This document shows positions 35,442 to 44,518 of a DNA stretch of 64,000 nt, piece after piece. Source of the DNA: Amycolatopsis nigrescens CSC17Ta-90 (GTDB lineage: Bacteria; Actinomycetota; Actinomycetes; Mycobacteriales; Pseudonocardiaceae); assembly GCF_000384315.1 (NCBI RefSeq), contig NZ_ARVW01000001.1:6865001-6929000 (forward strand), given 5' to 3'. Within the stretch, counting starts at the first letter, position 1, and the number at the start of each line of letters is the position of its first letter. The notes below the pieces were generated by a model. The model did no database searches, was not told the origin of the DNA, and saw nothing but the letters and a program-made list of their open reading frames with translations. Made by a program: the position numbers and the translations under genes.

Positions 35442-36224
35442 ATGTCGGACAGGCAGCGGGTCGCACTGGTGACCGGGGCGACCAGCGGGATCGGGCTCGC
35501 CGTGGCCAGGACGCTGGCCACGGGCGGGCATCGGGTTTTCATCTGCGCCCGCACCGCTGAGGCGGTGTCGGTGACGGTGAAGCAGTTGTCGGCCGAGGAG
35601 CTCGATGTGGCCGGAACGGCCTGCGACGTCCGGGCGCCCGAAGACGTCCGGGAGTTCGTCCGGGCCGCGGTGGACCGGTTCGGCCCGGTCGACGTGCTGG
35701 TGAACAACGCCGGCCGCGCCGGGGGAGGGGTGACCGCCGACCTCGACGACGAGCTGTGGCTGGACGTGCTCGACACCAACCTCACCAGTGTCTTCCGGAT
35801 GACCAGGGAGGTGCTCACCGCCGGTGGCATGCGTGAGCGCGGGCACGGCCGCGTCGTCAACATCGCGTCCACGGCGGGAAAGCAGGGAGTGGTGCTCGGT
35901 GCGCCGTACTCGGCTTCCAAACACGGTGTCGTCGGTTTCACCAAGGCGCTCGGCAACGAGCTGGCACCGGCCGGGATCACGGTCAACGCGGTGTGCCCCG
36001 GTTATGTCGAGACCCCGATGGCGAGGCGGGTCCGGCAGGGCTACGCCGCGGCTTGGGGCACCTCCGAGGAAGAAGTCCTGGCGAAGTTCACCGCGAAGAT
36101 CCCGCTCGGCCGCTACTCCACCGCCGAGGAGGTCGCCGGCATGGTCGGCTACCTGGCCTCGGACGCCGCCGCGTCGATCACGGCGCAGGCGATCAACGTC
36201 TGCGGTGGTCTCGGCAACTTCTGA
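35442..36224 (+). CDS. C-9 ketoreductase (ActIII/JadE type, SDR)
   Basis: A 260-aa short-chain dehydrogenase that reduces the C-9 ketone of the nascent chain with NADPH. Seen: TGATSGIG cofactor loop, NNAG, catalytic Ser in NIASTAGKQG, Tyr and Lys in YSASKHG, and the end NVCGGLGNF characteristic of polyketide KRs. GAGGAGG precedes the ATG. Its place between ACP and aromatase is that of jadE. Confidence 0.95.
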   Translation: MSDRQRVALVTGATSGIGLAVARTLATGGHRVFICARTAEAVSVTVKQLSAEELDVAGTACDVRAPEDVREFVRAAVDRFGPVDVLVNNAGRAGGGVTADLDDELWLDVLDTNLTSVFRMTREVLTAGGMRERGHGRVVNIASTAGKQGVVLGAPYSASKHGVVGFTKALGNELAPAGITVNAVCPGYVETPMARRVRQGYAAAWGTSEEEVLAKFTAKIPLGRYSTAEEVAGMVGYLASDAAASITAQAINVCGGLGNF

Positions 36225-36253
36225 GCAGTGCCCATCCGAAGGGGAGTGACGAC

Positions 36254-37195
36254 ATGACCGATCCGCGACACCGCGAGGTGGTGCACGAGACCACGGTGCA
36301 CGCGCCAGCCGATGCCGTCTACCGGCTCATCGCCGACGTGCTGAACTGGCCGCGGTTGTTCCCGCCCACGGTGTACGTCGACCAGGTCGAGACCTGCGGC
36401 AGGCAGGAGCGGATCCGGATCTGGGCGATGGCCAACGGCAGGCCGAAGAGCTGGACCTCGCGCCGCACGTTGCTGCCGGAGCAGCGCCGGATCGAGTTCC
36501 GGCAGGAGGTCTCCGCGCACCCGGTCGCCACGATGGGCGGCGCCTGGCAGGTCGACCCGCTTCCCAGCGGCGCGAAAGTGCTGCTGTGGCACGACTACCG
36601 GGCAGCCACCGACGATCCGGCCGACCTGGCCTGGATCGACGAGGCGGTGGACCGCAACAGCCGGTCCGAACTGGCCGCGCTCAAGTCCACAGTGGAGCAA
36701 ATCGCGGGCGGCGCCGACGAGCTGACGTTCTCCTTCGAGGACTCGGTGCGGATCGACGGCGCCGCCGAGGACGTCTACGACTTCCTCAACGAGGCGCAGC
36801 ACTGGCCGCGGCGGCTGCCGCACGTCGTGCGGGCGTCGTTGAGCGAAGAGACTCCCGGCCTGCAGGTGCTGGGCATGGACACCCGGACCGCCAACGGTGC
36901 CGTGCACGCCACCGAGTCGGTGCGGGTGTGCTTCCCGCACCACAGGATCGCCTACAAGCAGATCGCCCTGCCCGCGCTGATGACCCTGCACACCGGCTGC
37001 TGGCGGATCGAGGAGCGCGGCGAGCAGGTGGTCGCCAGCTCGCAGCACACCGTGACGATCAACAGCGAGCGCATCACCGAGGTCCTCGGCGACGGGGCCG
37101 GTGTGCCGCAGGCCAGGGAGTTCGTCCGCAACGCGCTCGGTGCGAACAGCATGGCGACCCTCGGGCACGCCAAGGCCCACGCAGAGCGGCAGTGA
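36254..37195 (+). CDS. Didomain aromatase/cyclase (ARO/CYC)
   Basis: A 313-aa protein with two SRPBCC (START-like) domains, residues about 8-150 and 160-305, each beginning with a V-x-V-x-A-P/DGAAEDVY pattern. It closes and aromatises the first ring after C-9 reduction, as ActVII and JadD do. AAGGGGAG precedes the ATG. The next gene starts 1 bp after its stop. Confidence 0.94.
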   Translation: MTDPRHREVVHETTVHAPADAVYRLIADVLNWPRLFPPTVYVDQVETCGRQERIRIWAMANGRPKSWTSRRTLLPEQRRIEFRQEVSAHPVATMGGAWQVDPLPSGAKVLLWHDYRAATDDPADLAWIDEAVDRNSRSELAALKSTVEQIAGGADELTFSFEDSVRIDGAAEDVYDFLNEAQHWPRRLPHVVRASLSEETPGLQVLGMDTRTANGAVHATESVRVCFPHHRIAYKQIALPALMTLHTGCWRIEERGEQVVASSQHTVTINSERITEVLGDGAGVPQAREFVRNALGANSMATLGHAKAHAERQ

Positions 37196-37196
37196 C

Positions 37197-38666
37197 GTGG
37201 GCGGCAACGGTAACGACAGCGGTAATGACAGCGGCAACAGGGTCGTCGTGGCCGGGGCCGGGCCGGTCGGCCTGATGCTGGCCGGCGAGCTGCGCCTCGG
37301 CGGCGCCGAAGTGGTCGTGCTGGAGCGACTGGCCACACCCACCACCGAGTCCAGGGCGTCCACTGTGCACGCCCGCAGCATGGAGATCCTGGACCAGCGC
37401 GGTCTGCTGGCCCGGCTGGGCACGCCGCCGCGGGAGCTGAAGGGCCACTTCGGCGGGCTGCCGTTCGACCTGAGCGGACAGCCCACCCGCTACCAGGGGC
37501 AGTGGAAGATCCCGCAGGCCAGGCTCGAGGCGCTGCTCACCGAATGGGCCACCGGACTCGGCGCGGACATCCGGCGCGAGCACCAGGTGTCCGATGTGGA
37601 CGAACGGCCGGACGGGGTGGTGGTGCGCGCGGACACCCCCGACGGGCCGGTGCGGTACACCGCCGGGTACCTGGTCGGGTGCGACGGGGAGGACAGCACG
37701 GTCCGGCGACTGGCCGGGTTCGCCTTCCCCGGCACCCCCGCCACCCGCGAGCTGCTCCGCTGCGACGTGACCGGAGTGGCCGTGCCGGACCGGCGGTTCG
37801 AGCGGTTGCCGAACGGGCTGGCGATCGCCGCGACCAGGGCGGGGGTCACCCGCGTCATGGTGCACGAGTACGGCCGTGCCCCGGCAGCTCGTGCCACCGC
37901 GCCCGACTTCGCCGAGGTCGCCGAGACCTGGGCCAGGGTGACCGGGGAGGACATCCGGAGCGGGACGCCGGTCTGGGTGAACGCTTTCGACGACACCGCT
38001 CGCCTGGTGGAGGGCTACCGCCGGGGCCGGGTGCTGCTCGCCGGAGACGCGGCACACCGGCAGCTGCCGGTCGGCGGGCAGGCGCTCAACCTCGGCCTGC
38101 AGGAGGCCGTGAACCTGGGCTGGAAACTGGCCATGACGGTGGCAGGCCGCGCACCGGCGGGCCTGCTCGACAGCTACCACGAGGAGCGGCACCCGGTGGC
38201 CCGGCGGGTGCTGGCCAGCGTCGGCACCCAGGCGCTGCTCCTGTTCGGCGGCGCCGAACTGGATCCGGTCCGCGCGCTGCTGGCCGAACTGCTCGAGCAG
38301 GCGCCCGAGCATTTCGGCCGTACCGCCGGTGGCCTCGACATCCGCTACGGCGACGACGTGAACCCGCTGACCGGAGCCCGGCTTCCGCACGTCGAACTGG
38401 GCACCGGTGACGGGCCTTCGAGCTCGACCAGCCTGCTGCGAACGGGCCGCGGTGTGCTGCTCGACCTGTCCGGCGAAAGCGGCAGGCTCGCCGCCGCGGC
38501 CGCGCCGTGGCGGGAGCGGGTGGACCTGGTGCCGGCGGTTCCGCCACCGGGCTCACCGGTTGACGGGCTGGCGACCGTGCTGCTGCGCCCGGACGGGCAC
38601 GTGGCCATGGCGGCGGGCAGGGACGCCGATCCAAGGCCGGCACTACGGCGCTGGTTCGGCGGCTGA
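37197..38666 (+). CDS. FAD-dependent polyketide hydroxylase, PgaE/JadH/UrdE-like
   Basis: A 489-aa class A flavin monooxygenase: VVVAGAGPVGLMLAGELRLGG, DG motif VGCDGEDSTVR, GD motif GDAAHRQLPVGGQALNLGLQEAVNLGWKL (in two steps) and a C-terminal thioredoxin-like domain. These hydroxylate position 12 or 12b of angucycline precursors using NADPH and O2. The GTG at 37197 is one base after the previous stop. The first 12 residues are a Gly/Asn/Asp-rich tail (GNGNDSGNDSGN) coded by a short tandem repeat. Confidence 0.93.
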   Translation: MGGNGNDSGNDSGNRVVVAGAGPVGLMLAGELRLGGAEVVVLERLATPTTESRASTVHARSMEILDQRGLLARLGTPPRELKGHFGGLPFDLSGQPTRYQGQWKIPQARLEALLTEWATGLGADIRREHQVSDVDERPDGVVVRADTPDGPVRYTAGYLVGCDGEDSTVRRLAGFAFPGTPATRELLRCDVTGVAVPDRRFERLPNGLAIAATRAGVTRVMVHEYGRAPAARATAPDFAEVAETWARVTGEDIRSGTPVWVNAFDDTARLVEGYRRGRVLLAGDAAHRQLPVGGQALNLGLQEAVNLGWKLAMTVAGRAPAGLLDSYHEERHPVARRVLASVGTQALLLFGGAELDPVRALLAELLEQAPEHFGRTAGGLDIRYGDDVNPLTGARLPHVELGTGDGPSSSTSLLRTGRGVLLDLSGESGRLAAAAAPWRERVDLVPAVPPPGSPVDGLATVLLRPDGHVAMAAGRDADPRPALRRWFGG

Positions 38667-38733
38667 GGCGGGAGTTCCCCGACGTACCCGACGTAACTGA
38701 CAGCGCAACGCGATCGAGAGGAAGGGGCGCCGC

Positions 38734-40431
38734 ATGCCCAGCAAGGTAAGTACGACACAGGAGGTCACCGGCACGGGCACGGTCCAGGAGTGCGACGTGC
38801 TGATCCTGGGCTCCGGGCTGGCCGGCTCGGTGGCCGGGGCGTGCCTGTCCCGGCAGGGCGCGAAGGTGGTGCTGGTCGACGCCGGCCAGCACCCGCGGTT
38901 CGCCATCGGCGAGTCGATGACGCCGCAGCTGGTGGAATGGTTGCACATCCTGCGGTCCCGCTTCGACGTGCCGGAGATCGGCCACCTGCTCGACGTCAAG
39001 GCGGTGACCAGGAACATCGGCCCGCATCACGGCAGGAAGCAGAGCTTCGGCTTCGTCCGGCAGGTACCAGGCCAGGAGCCCGATCCGCGGGAGACGACGA
39101 TGTTCGTGATCCCGAAGCTGCTCACCGAAGCCAGCCACCTCTTCCGGCAGGACACCGACCAGTACTTCTTCAACGTCGCCGCACGGCACGGTTGCCACAC
39201 CCGGCAGAACTGGCGGGCCGCCGACCTCGACTTCGACGACGACGGGGTCACCGTCACCGGCCAGAACGGCGAGGTCTTCCGGGCGAAGTACCTGATCGAC
39301 GCCAGCGGTTTCCGTTCGCCGCTCGCGGAGAAGTTCGACCTGCGGGAGAAACCGGCACGCTTCAAGCACCATTCCCGGTCGCTGTTCACGCACTACATCG
39401 GCATCAAGCCGTTCGACGACGTGTCCCACCATCCGCGCAGCCTGCGCCCGCCGGCTCCGTGGCACGGCGGCACGCTGCACCACATGATCGAGCGCGGCTG
39501 GTTCTGGATCATCCCGTTCGACAACATCAAGGAGTCCCGCAACCCCATGTGCAGCGTGGGGCTCACCTTCGACGAGCGGCTCTATCCGAAGCCGAAGGAC
39601 CTGACCCCCGAGCAGGAGTTCAACCGCTACCTGGACATGTACCCGGCGGTGAAGCGACAGTTCGAAGGCGCGAAGCGAGTGCGGGAGTGGGTCTCCACCG
39701 ACCGGCTGCAGTACTCCTCGTCCCGGTCGATCGGGCCGCGCTGGTGCCTGATGTCGCACGCGGCGGGTTTCATCGACCCGCTGTTCTCCCGCGGCCTGTC
39801 CAACACCTTCGAGGTGGTGTACTCGCTGTGCACCCGCATCCTCGACTCGCTGGCCGACGACGACTGGTCGGTCGAGCGCTACGAGTACGTGGAGCGCCTC
39901 GAACGCGGTCTGCTGCAGTACAACGACGACCTGGTGAACGCCTCGTTCATCGCCTTCAAGCACTTCCGGCTGTGGAACGCGGTGTTCCGGGTGTGGGGCG
40001 GCTTTCTCACACCCGGCGTGATGCGGCTGACCAAGGCGCGGGTCAACTACGAGCTGGACGGCGACGAGGACCACCTGCGAGGGCTGGAACGCGCGCCGTA
40101 CCCGGGGCTGTGGTTCGCGGAGAGCGCGAACTTCAAGCGCATCCTCGAACTCACCGCGGAGTGCTGCGAGAAGTACGAGGTCGGGGAGATGGACGGGGAC
40201 ACCGCCGCGGACATCGTCTTCGCCGCGCTGAACGACCTGGAGAGCTTGAACCCGGTCTTCGGCTGGAAGGACCCCGAAACGACCCGCTTCATCTACCCGA
40301 ACGCCCCGATGATGGCCAAGTTCATGTACTGGGCCATCCGGAAGGCCCCCGCGGGCGAGATGCGCGACCTCGGCCGCGCGCTGGCCAGCGGCATCGTGCG
40401 GTCGGGACTGCGCGGCAAGAAGCTGCTCTGA
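38734..40431 (+). CDS. Flavin-dependent halogenase, CtcP-like (phenolic polyketide halogenase)
   Basis: A 565-aa FADH2-dependent halogenase relative. Seen: GSGLAG (residues 26-31), AIGESMTP, the halogenase signature W-x-W-x-I-P at W256-F-W258-I-I-P261, and the F-x-x-P-x-x-S-x-G motif (F346-P349-S352-G354) found in halogenases of phenolic substrates. Length and overall look fit CtcP (chlortetracycline) best among halogenases I remember. It would install chlorine or bromine on the aromatic polyketide. Needs reduced flavin, probably from the reductase at 43807. The lysine that steers HOCl could not be placed with certainty. Confidence 0.85.
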   Translation: MPSKVSTTQEVTGTGTVQECDVLILGSGLAGSVAGACLSRQGAKVVLVDAGQHPRFAIGESMTPQLVEWLHILRSRFDVPEIGHLLDVKAVTRNIGPHHGRKQSFGFVRQVPGQEPDPRETTMFVIPKLLTEASHLFRQDTDQYFFNVAARHGCHTRQNWRAADLDFDDDGVTVTGQNGEVFRAKYLIDASGFRSPLAEKFDLREKPARFKHHSRSLFTHYIGIKPFDDVSHHPRSLRPPAPWHGGTLHHMIERGWFWIIPFDNIKESRNPMCSVGLTFDERLYPKPKDLTPEQEFNRYLDMYPAVKRQFEGAKRVREWVSTDRLQYSSSRSIGPRWCLMSHAAGFIDPLFSRGLSNTFEVVYSLCTRILDSLADDDWSVERYEYVERLERGLLQYNDDLVNASFIAFKHFRLWNAVFRVWGGFLTPGVMRLTKARVNYELDGDEDHLRGLERAPYPGLWFAESANFKRILELTAECCEKYEVGEMDGDTAADIVFAALNDLESLNPVFGWKDPETTRFIYPNAPMMAKFMYWAIRKAPAGEMRDLGRALASGIVRSGLRGKKLL

Positions 40432-40465
40432 AAACGGACCGGCAATGTCAGAAGGGAATCCGAAC

Positions 40466-41071
40466 ATGACCGACACGACGCTGCCACCGGCGCACGCGGC
40501 CCCGCTGCCCAGTGCAACCACGACGGGGGCCCAGCCGCAACTGGACGCGAGCCGGCTGATGCGCCTGTTCGTCCGGCTGAACGTCGCCCTCTACGTCAAA
40601 CCGCCGTCCCCCGCGCGCACCCTGGTCAACAAGTTCTTCCTGCGGCTGAACGTGCACCTGTACCGTCGGTCCGCCGGCCGGATCTTCGGCCGGTTCGGCA
40701 ATCTGGACGCGTTGCTGCTTACCACCCTCGGCCGCCGGAGCGGCCGTTCCAGGGTGACGCCGGTGGTCTACTGGTACGACCAGGGCCGGTTCGTGGTGGT
40801 GGCCGTGCCCGGTCATCACGGTGCGACCGCGGGTACCGCCGGTCAGCCCGCGTGGCTGCTGAACCTGCGCGCGACGCCGGACGCGACGATCGACATCGGC
40901 CCGGAACGGATCGCGGTCGGCGCCGAGGAGCTCACCGGCGCCGAACGGACCCGGTTCTGGCGGAAGTTCACCGCCGCCTATCCGTTCTTCGAGGAGTTCG
41001 AGCGCCAGGCCGGCCGCCCGCTGTCCCTGGTGCGACTGACCCCGCACGACCTGCGGAGCACGTCCGCATGA
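40466..41071 (+). CDS. Ddn-family F420H2-dependent reductase-like protein
   Basis: A 201-aa protein of the deazaflavin-dependent nitroreductase (Ddn) family with split-barrel fold: LLTTLGRRSGRSRVTPVVYWYDQGRFVVVA and PAWLLNLRATPDATIDIG are the cofactor-binding blocks. Members reduce quinones or enones with F420H2. In a polyketide cluster it could reduce a quinone or a C-C double bond. The N-terminal 70 residues are variable. ATG at 40466 preferred over 40445 because AAGGGA precedes it. The operon seems to end here; an AT-rich gap follows. Confidence 0.82.
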   Translation: MTDTTLPPAHAAPLPSATTTGAQPQLDASRLMRLFVRLNVALYVKPPSPARTLVNKFFLRLNVHLYRRSAGRIFGRFGNLDALLLTTLGRRSGRSRVTPVVYWYDQGRFVVVAVPGHHGATAGTAGQPAWLLNLRATPDATIDIGPERIAVGAEELTGAERTRFWRKFTAAYPFFEEFERQAGRPLSLVRLTPHDLRSTSA

Positions 41072-41160
41072 CCGTGGCGGCGCTGTTCCCGATCGCCACC
41101 TGACGCATCCGGGCTGTTCGTGCCACGTTGACCTGTGCTGGGTCGGTCATCTCTTTCTTT

Positions 41161-41217
41161 CGGTGTTGATATAGCTTGCATTCCAGATAGTATGGTTTAC
41201 GTATTAAATCGACACCG
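41161..41217 (+). promoter_or_regulatory. Promoter and inverted repeat before the exporter operon
   Basis: In an AT-rich island TTGATA (41166-41171), 16 bp, TAGTAT (41188-41193) form a near-consensus promoter. It is bracketed by CGGTGTTGAT (41161-41170) and ATCGACACCG (41208-41217), inverse copies with one mismatch. TTTACGTATTAAA around the start resembles the MarR-gene upstream region at 50816-50834, so this may be a MarR operator. Confidence 0.6.
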
Positions 41218-41241
41218 GACAAGAGATGAGGTCGAAAGGCT

Positions 41242-43017
41242 GTGGCAGAAGAAACCGGGGTCCGCACGGGCCCGGCCGAGCCGGGCACCGACGGGACGGA
41301 CCCACAGGAGGCACCCGATCCACGTCGCTGGGTGGCGCTGATCGTCATCCTGGTCGCGGGGTTCATGGACCTGCTCGACGCGACCATCGTCAACGTGGCC
41401 GTACCGAGCATCCAGCGCGACCTCGGGGCCGAGTACGCGCAGATCGAATGGATCGTGGCCGGCTACGTGCTGGCCTTCGCGGCCTTGCTGATCACCGGCG
41501 GCAGGCTCGGCGACATCTTCGGGCGCAAGAAGCTGTTCCTGCTCGGCATGGGCGGGTTCACCATCGCCTCGGCACTGTGCGGGCTGGCCGACAGCGCCAC
41601 GTTGCTCATCGTCGCCCGGTTCCTCCAGGGCGGCATGGCGGCGTTGATGGTCCCGCAGATACTGGCGATCATCCACGTCACCTTTCCCAAGGAAGAGCGG
41701 GGCAAGGTGTTCGGCCTGTTCGGCGCCGTGATCGGGTCCGCGTCGGTGGCAGGGCCGGTGCTCGGTGGCGTACTGGTGGACTGGAACCTGTTCGACCTCC
41801 AGTGGCGGCCGATCTTCCTGATCAACGTGCCGGTCGGCATCGCCGCGATGATCGTGGCCTGGTTCGTGGTGCGGGAGTCCAAGTCACCGACCGCGCCGAA
41901 GTTGGATCTGATCGGCATGGTGCTGGCGGTGAGCGGCATTCTGCTGCTGGTCTACCCGCTCACCGAAGGCCGCAGCCTTGGCTGGCCGGCCTGGACCTTC
42001 GTGCTGATGGGCTGCTCGGCCGTGGTGCTGGTGGCCTTCGTGCTCTACGAGCGGTGGCGCACCAGGACGATCGGTTCGCCGCTGGTGGTGCTCAAGCTGT
42101 TCCGGGCCAGGTCCTTCGCCTCCGGGATGTCGGTCTGGCTGTTGTTCATGATCGCGCTCGGTGGTTTCTTCCTGGTCTGGACGCTCTACATGCAGTCCGG
42201 GCTCGGCTGGACGCCGCTGCACGCCGGACTGACCGCCGTCACCTTCGCACTCGGCGCGGCACCGGCCGCGGCGGTTTCGGTGGAGGTGCTCACCCCGCGG
42301 TTCGGACGGCGGGTGCTGATGGCGGGCGCCTTGCTGACCGGCGGCGGGTTCGCCGGCTTCGGCTGGGTCGCGGCCTCCGCCGGGCCGTCGATCACCACCT
42401 GGCAGATGGTGGCCCCGCTCGTGGTCGCCGGGATCGGCTTCGGGCTGGTGGTGGCGCCGATGATCGACCTGATCCTCACCGACGTGCCGGTCGAGGACGC
42501 CGGGTCGGCCTCCGGGCTGTTGAACACCACCCAGCAACTGGGCATGGCACTCGGGGTCGCACTGGTCGGACTGGTCTTCTTCGCCCAGCTCGACCATTTC
42601 TCCGGCGAGGGGGTGGACACGGTCACGCCCGAGCTGCGGCAGGAGCTCACCGTGGCCGGCATCCCGGGGCCGGCGCAGGACCAGGTGGTCACCGGCTTCC
42701 GAGCCTGCGTGCAGGACCGTTCCGCGGCCACCGACCCCACCGAGATCCCGCCGAGCTGCCAGTTCGGTACGGCGGCACCGGGCCCGCAGGGGGACCGCCT
42801 CCAGCAGTTGCTCACCGAAGCCGGCCTCGAAGCCAATGCGCACAACTTCGCCAGGACGTTCAGCCTGACCATGTGGTACTCGGCCGGCATGCTCGCGCTG
42901 GTGTTCCTCGGCATGTTCGGGCTGTCCCGCACGGCACGGGCCCGCGATCTCGACGCCGAACTGTCGGTGCGGGACGGCGAACCGCTGCCCGAGCACGCTC
43001 CCGAGCCGACGCGGTGA
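41242..43017 (+). CDS. MFS exporter, DHA2 family (EmrB/QacA, 14 TM)
   Basis: A 591-aa proton-driven exporter. Seen: MDLLDATIVNVAVPSI in TM1, motif A GGRLGDIFGRKKLF, motif C GSASVAGPVLGGVLVD, 14 hydrophobic segments, and a large extracytoplasmic loop near residues 440-530. The C-terminal tail is acidic. It most likely exports the polyketide and gives self-resistance. The GTG at 41242 follows GAAAGG closely. It heads the second operon of the cluster with its own promoter. Confidence 0.92.
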   Translation: MAEETGVRTGPAEPGTDGTDPQEAPDPRRWVALIVILVAGFMDLLDATIVNVAVPSIQRDLGAEYAQIEWIVAGYVLAFAALLITGGRLGDIFGRKKLFLLGMGGFTIASALCGLADSATLLIVARFLQGGMAALMVPQILAIIHVTFPKEERGKVFGLFGAVIGSASVAGPVLGGVLVDWNLFDLQWRPIFLINVPVGIAAMIVAWFVVRESKSPTAPKLDLIGMVLAVSGILLLVYPLTEGRSLGWPAWTFVLMGCSAVVLVAFVLYERWRTRTIGSPLVVLKLFRARSFASGMSVWLLFMIALGGFFLVWTLYMQSGLGWTPLHAGLTAVTFALGAAPAAAVSVEVLTPRFGRRVLMAGALLTGGGFAGFGWVAASAGPSITTWQMVAPLVVAGIGFGLVVAPMIDLILTDVPVEDAGSASGLLNTTQQLGMALGVALVGLVFFAQLDHFSGEGVDTVTPELRQELTVAGIPGPAQDQVVTGFRACVQDRSAATDPTEIPPSCQFGTAAPGPQGDRLQQLLTEAGLEANAHNFARTFSLTMWYSAGMLALVFLGMFGLSRTARARDLDAELSVRDGEPLPEHAPEPTR

Positions 43018-43081
43018 CCTTGGGGACGCCGGATGCCTGCCTCCCGGCCGCCGGGCGAGCTCACGAGACAAAGGAGAGGAA

Positions 43082-43744
43082 ATGGCATTCAGCGACCTAC
43101 CGCGGACCGCCGCCGCACGACATGATTCGGGGGGCAGGCTGATCGCGATGAGCGCCTCGCACGAGGCGTTCCGCCGCGACCTGGCGAGTATGGCCAAGGC
43201 GGCCACCCCGGTGAACCTGTGCGACCCGGTGCGCAACGCGTCGATCATGACCGGCTGGGAGCTGTTCAAGTACCAGCTGCACAACCATCACCGCCACGAG
43301 GACCTGTTCCTCTGGCCGCGGCTGCGGCTGCGGCTGGGCAAAAGCGAGTCCGCTGTGTCCACATTGGACGACATGGAGACCGAGCACGGCCTCATCGACC
43401 CGTTGCTCGCAGCGGTCGATGAGGCCTTCGCCACGCCGGGCACCGCCGACGTGGCGGCGGTGGTCGACGAGCTGAACTCGAAGCTGTCCTTCCACCTGGA
43501 GCACGAGGAACAGGACGCCATGCCGATGATCGGCGAGGCGATCACCGACCGGGAGTGGCGGCGGATCGCGCTCTACATCCGGCTGGAGAGCCGGATCTCC
43601 TCCGCTGCCCAGTTCCTGCCGTGGCTGACCGAAGGCACCACCGAAGCGGAGACCAGGAAGATACTGAGCATCCTCCCGTGGCCGGCGACGGCGATCTACC
43701 GCCGGGTGTGGAAACCGAGGTACGACTGGGTGAGCCGTTGGTAG
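43082..43744 (+). CDS. Hemerythrin (HHE)-domain protein
   Basis: A 220-aa four-helix-bundle protein with hemerythrin-type ligands: MSASHEAFRRD, HNHHRHEDLFLWP, DDMETEHGLID and HLEHEEQDAMP provide the His/Glu/Asp set for a di-iron site. Hemerythrins bind O2 or sense redox; in a polyketide cluster it could be an oxygen carrier or a di-iron oxidase for tailoring. It sits between the exporter and the flavin reductase in one operon. GGAGAGG precedes the ATG. Confidence 0.83.
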   Translation: MAFSDLPRTAAARHDSGGRLIAMSASHEAFRRDLASMAKAATPVNLCDPVRNASIMTGWELFKYQLHNHHRHEDLFLWPRLRLRLGKSESAVSTLDDMETEHGLIDPLLAAVDEAFATPGTADVAAVVDELNSKLSFHLEHEEQDAMPMIGEAITDREWRRIALYIRLESRISSAAQFLPWLTEGTTEAETRKILSILPWPATAIYRRVWKPRYDWVSRW

Positions 43745-43806
43745 CGGAGTCCCCGGCCGGCCCGAGTGCTTCGACCGGAAACGCACACCTCCATTCGGGA
43801 GTTCGC

Positions 43807-44355
43807 ATGTCTGCTATGGATGCCCGGCCGGCGCCCCGCGTCGAGCCGGTGGACGGACGGGCGCTGCGCGATGTATGCGGGCACTTCGTCACCGGAGTCA
43901 CCGTGATCACCAGCGGGGCGGGTGAGCGGGCGGCCGGAACCACGGTGAACTCGTTCACGTCGGTTTCCCTCGACCCGCCGCTGGTGCTGTTCTGCCTGCA
44001 CCGGGAGTCCCGGTTGCGCGCGGTGGTGCGGGAATCGGGGTGGTACGTGGTGAACTTTCTCGCCGGCCGTCAGGAAAAGCTCGCTCGCGCCTTCGCCGGC
44101 CGGGACACCGCCGCGATCGCCGACGTCGGCCACCGCCCTTGCTCGACCGGTGCGCCGGTGCTCAGCGAGGCACTGGGCTTCCTGTCCTGCCGGCTGGTGG
44201 ACGAGGTCGAGGGCGGGGACCACGTGATCTTCGTCGGGGAGGTCGTCGAGCTCGGCCTCTCCGGGCGTGCACGAGACCCGCTGATCTTCTTCCGCGGCTC
44301 GCTCGGTGCCCTCGAAGAGGAACCCCGTGGCGCCCATCCCATCTTCGACGGGTGA
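43807..44355 (+). CDS. Flavin reductase (HpaC/ActVB-like)
   Basis: A 182-aa NAD(P)H:flavin reductase with split-barrel fold: FVTGVTVITSG, GTTVNSFTSVSLDPPLVLFCL, VVNFLAGRQEKLARAFAG and the final HVIFVGEVVEL are the family blocks. It would feed free FADH2 to the halogenase at 38734 and perhaps others. ATG at 43807 follows GGGAG. Last gene before a strong terminator. Confidence 0.9.
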   Translation: MSAMDARPAPRVEPVDGRALRDVCGHFVTGVTVITSGAGERAAGTTVNSFTSVSLDPPLVLFCLHRESRLRAVVRESGWYVVNFLAGRQEKLARAFAGRDTAAIADVGHRPCSTGAPVLSEALGFLSCRLVDEVEGGDHVIFVGEVVELGLSGRARDPLIFFRGSLGALEEEPRGAHPIFDG

Positions 44356-44431
44356 AGGAAGTACCGCCGTACTGAGCGGGCCCGGCCGAGTCGTCCCTGA
44401 CGGCCGGTACCCGTCCGGTGGACCATCGCGA

Positions 44432-44464
44432 AAGCGGACAGCCGACCACGGCTGTCCGCTTTTT
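44432..44464 (+). terminator. Intrinsic terminator of the exporter operon
   Basis: AAGCGGACAGCC (44432-44443) pairs perfectly with GGCTGTCCGCTT (44450-44461), 6-nt loop, followed by a run of Ts. This textbook terminator ends the operon 41242-44355. A smaller repeat AGTAC-CGCC-GTACT (44360-44373) lies just past the stop. Confidence 0.88.
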
Positions 44465-44518
44465 CGTGCGGGCCACCTGTTTTCGACTGTTTTCCGATCA
44501 GGAAGAAAGGTGCAAGTC

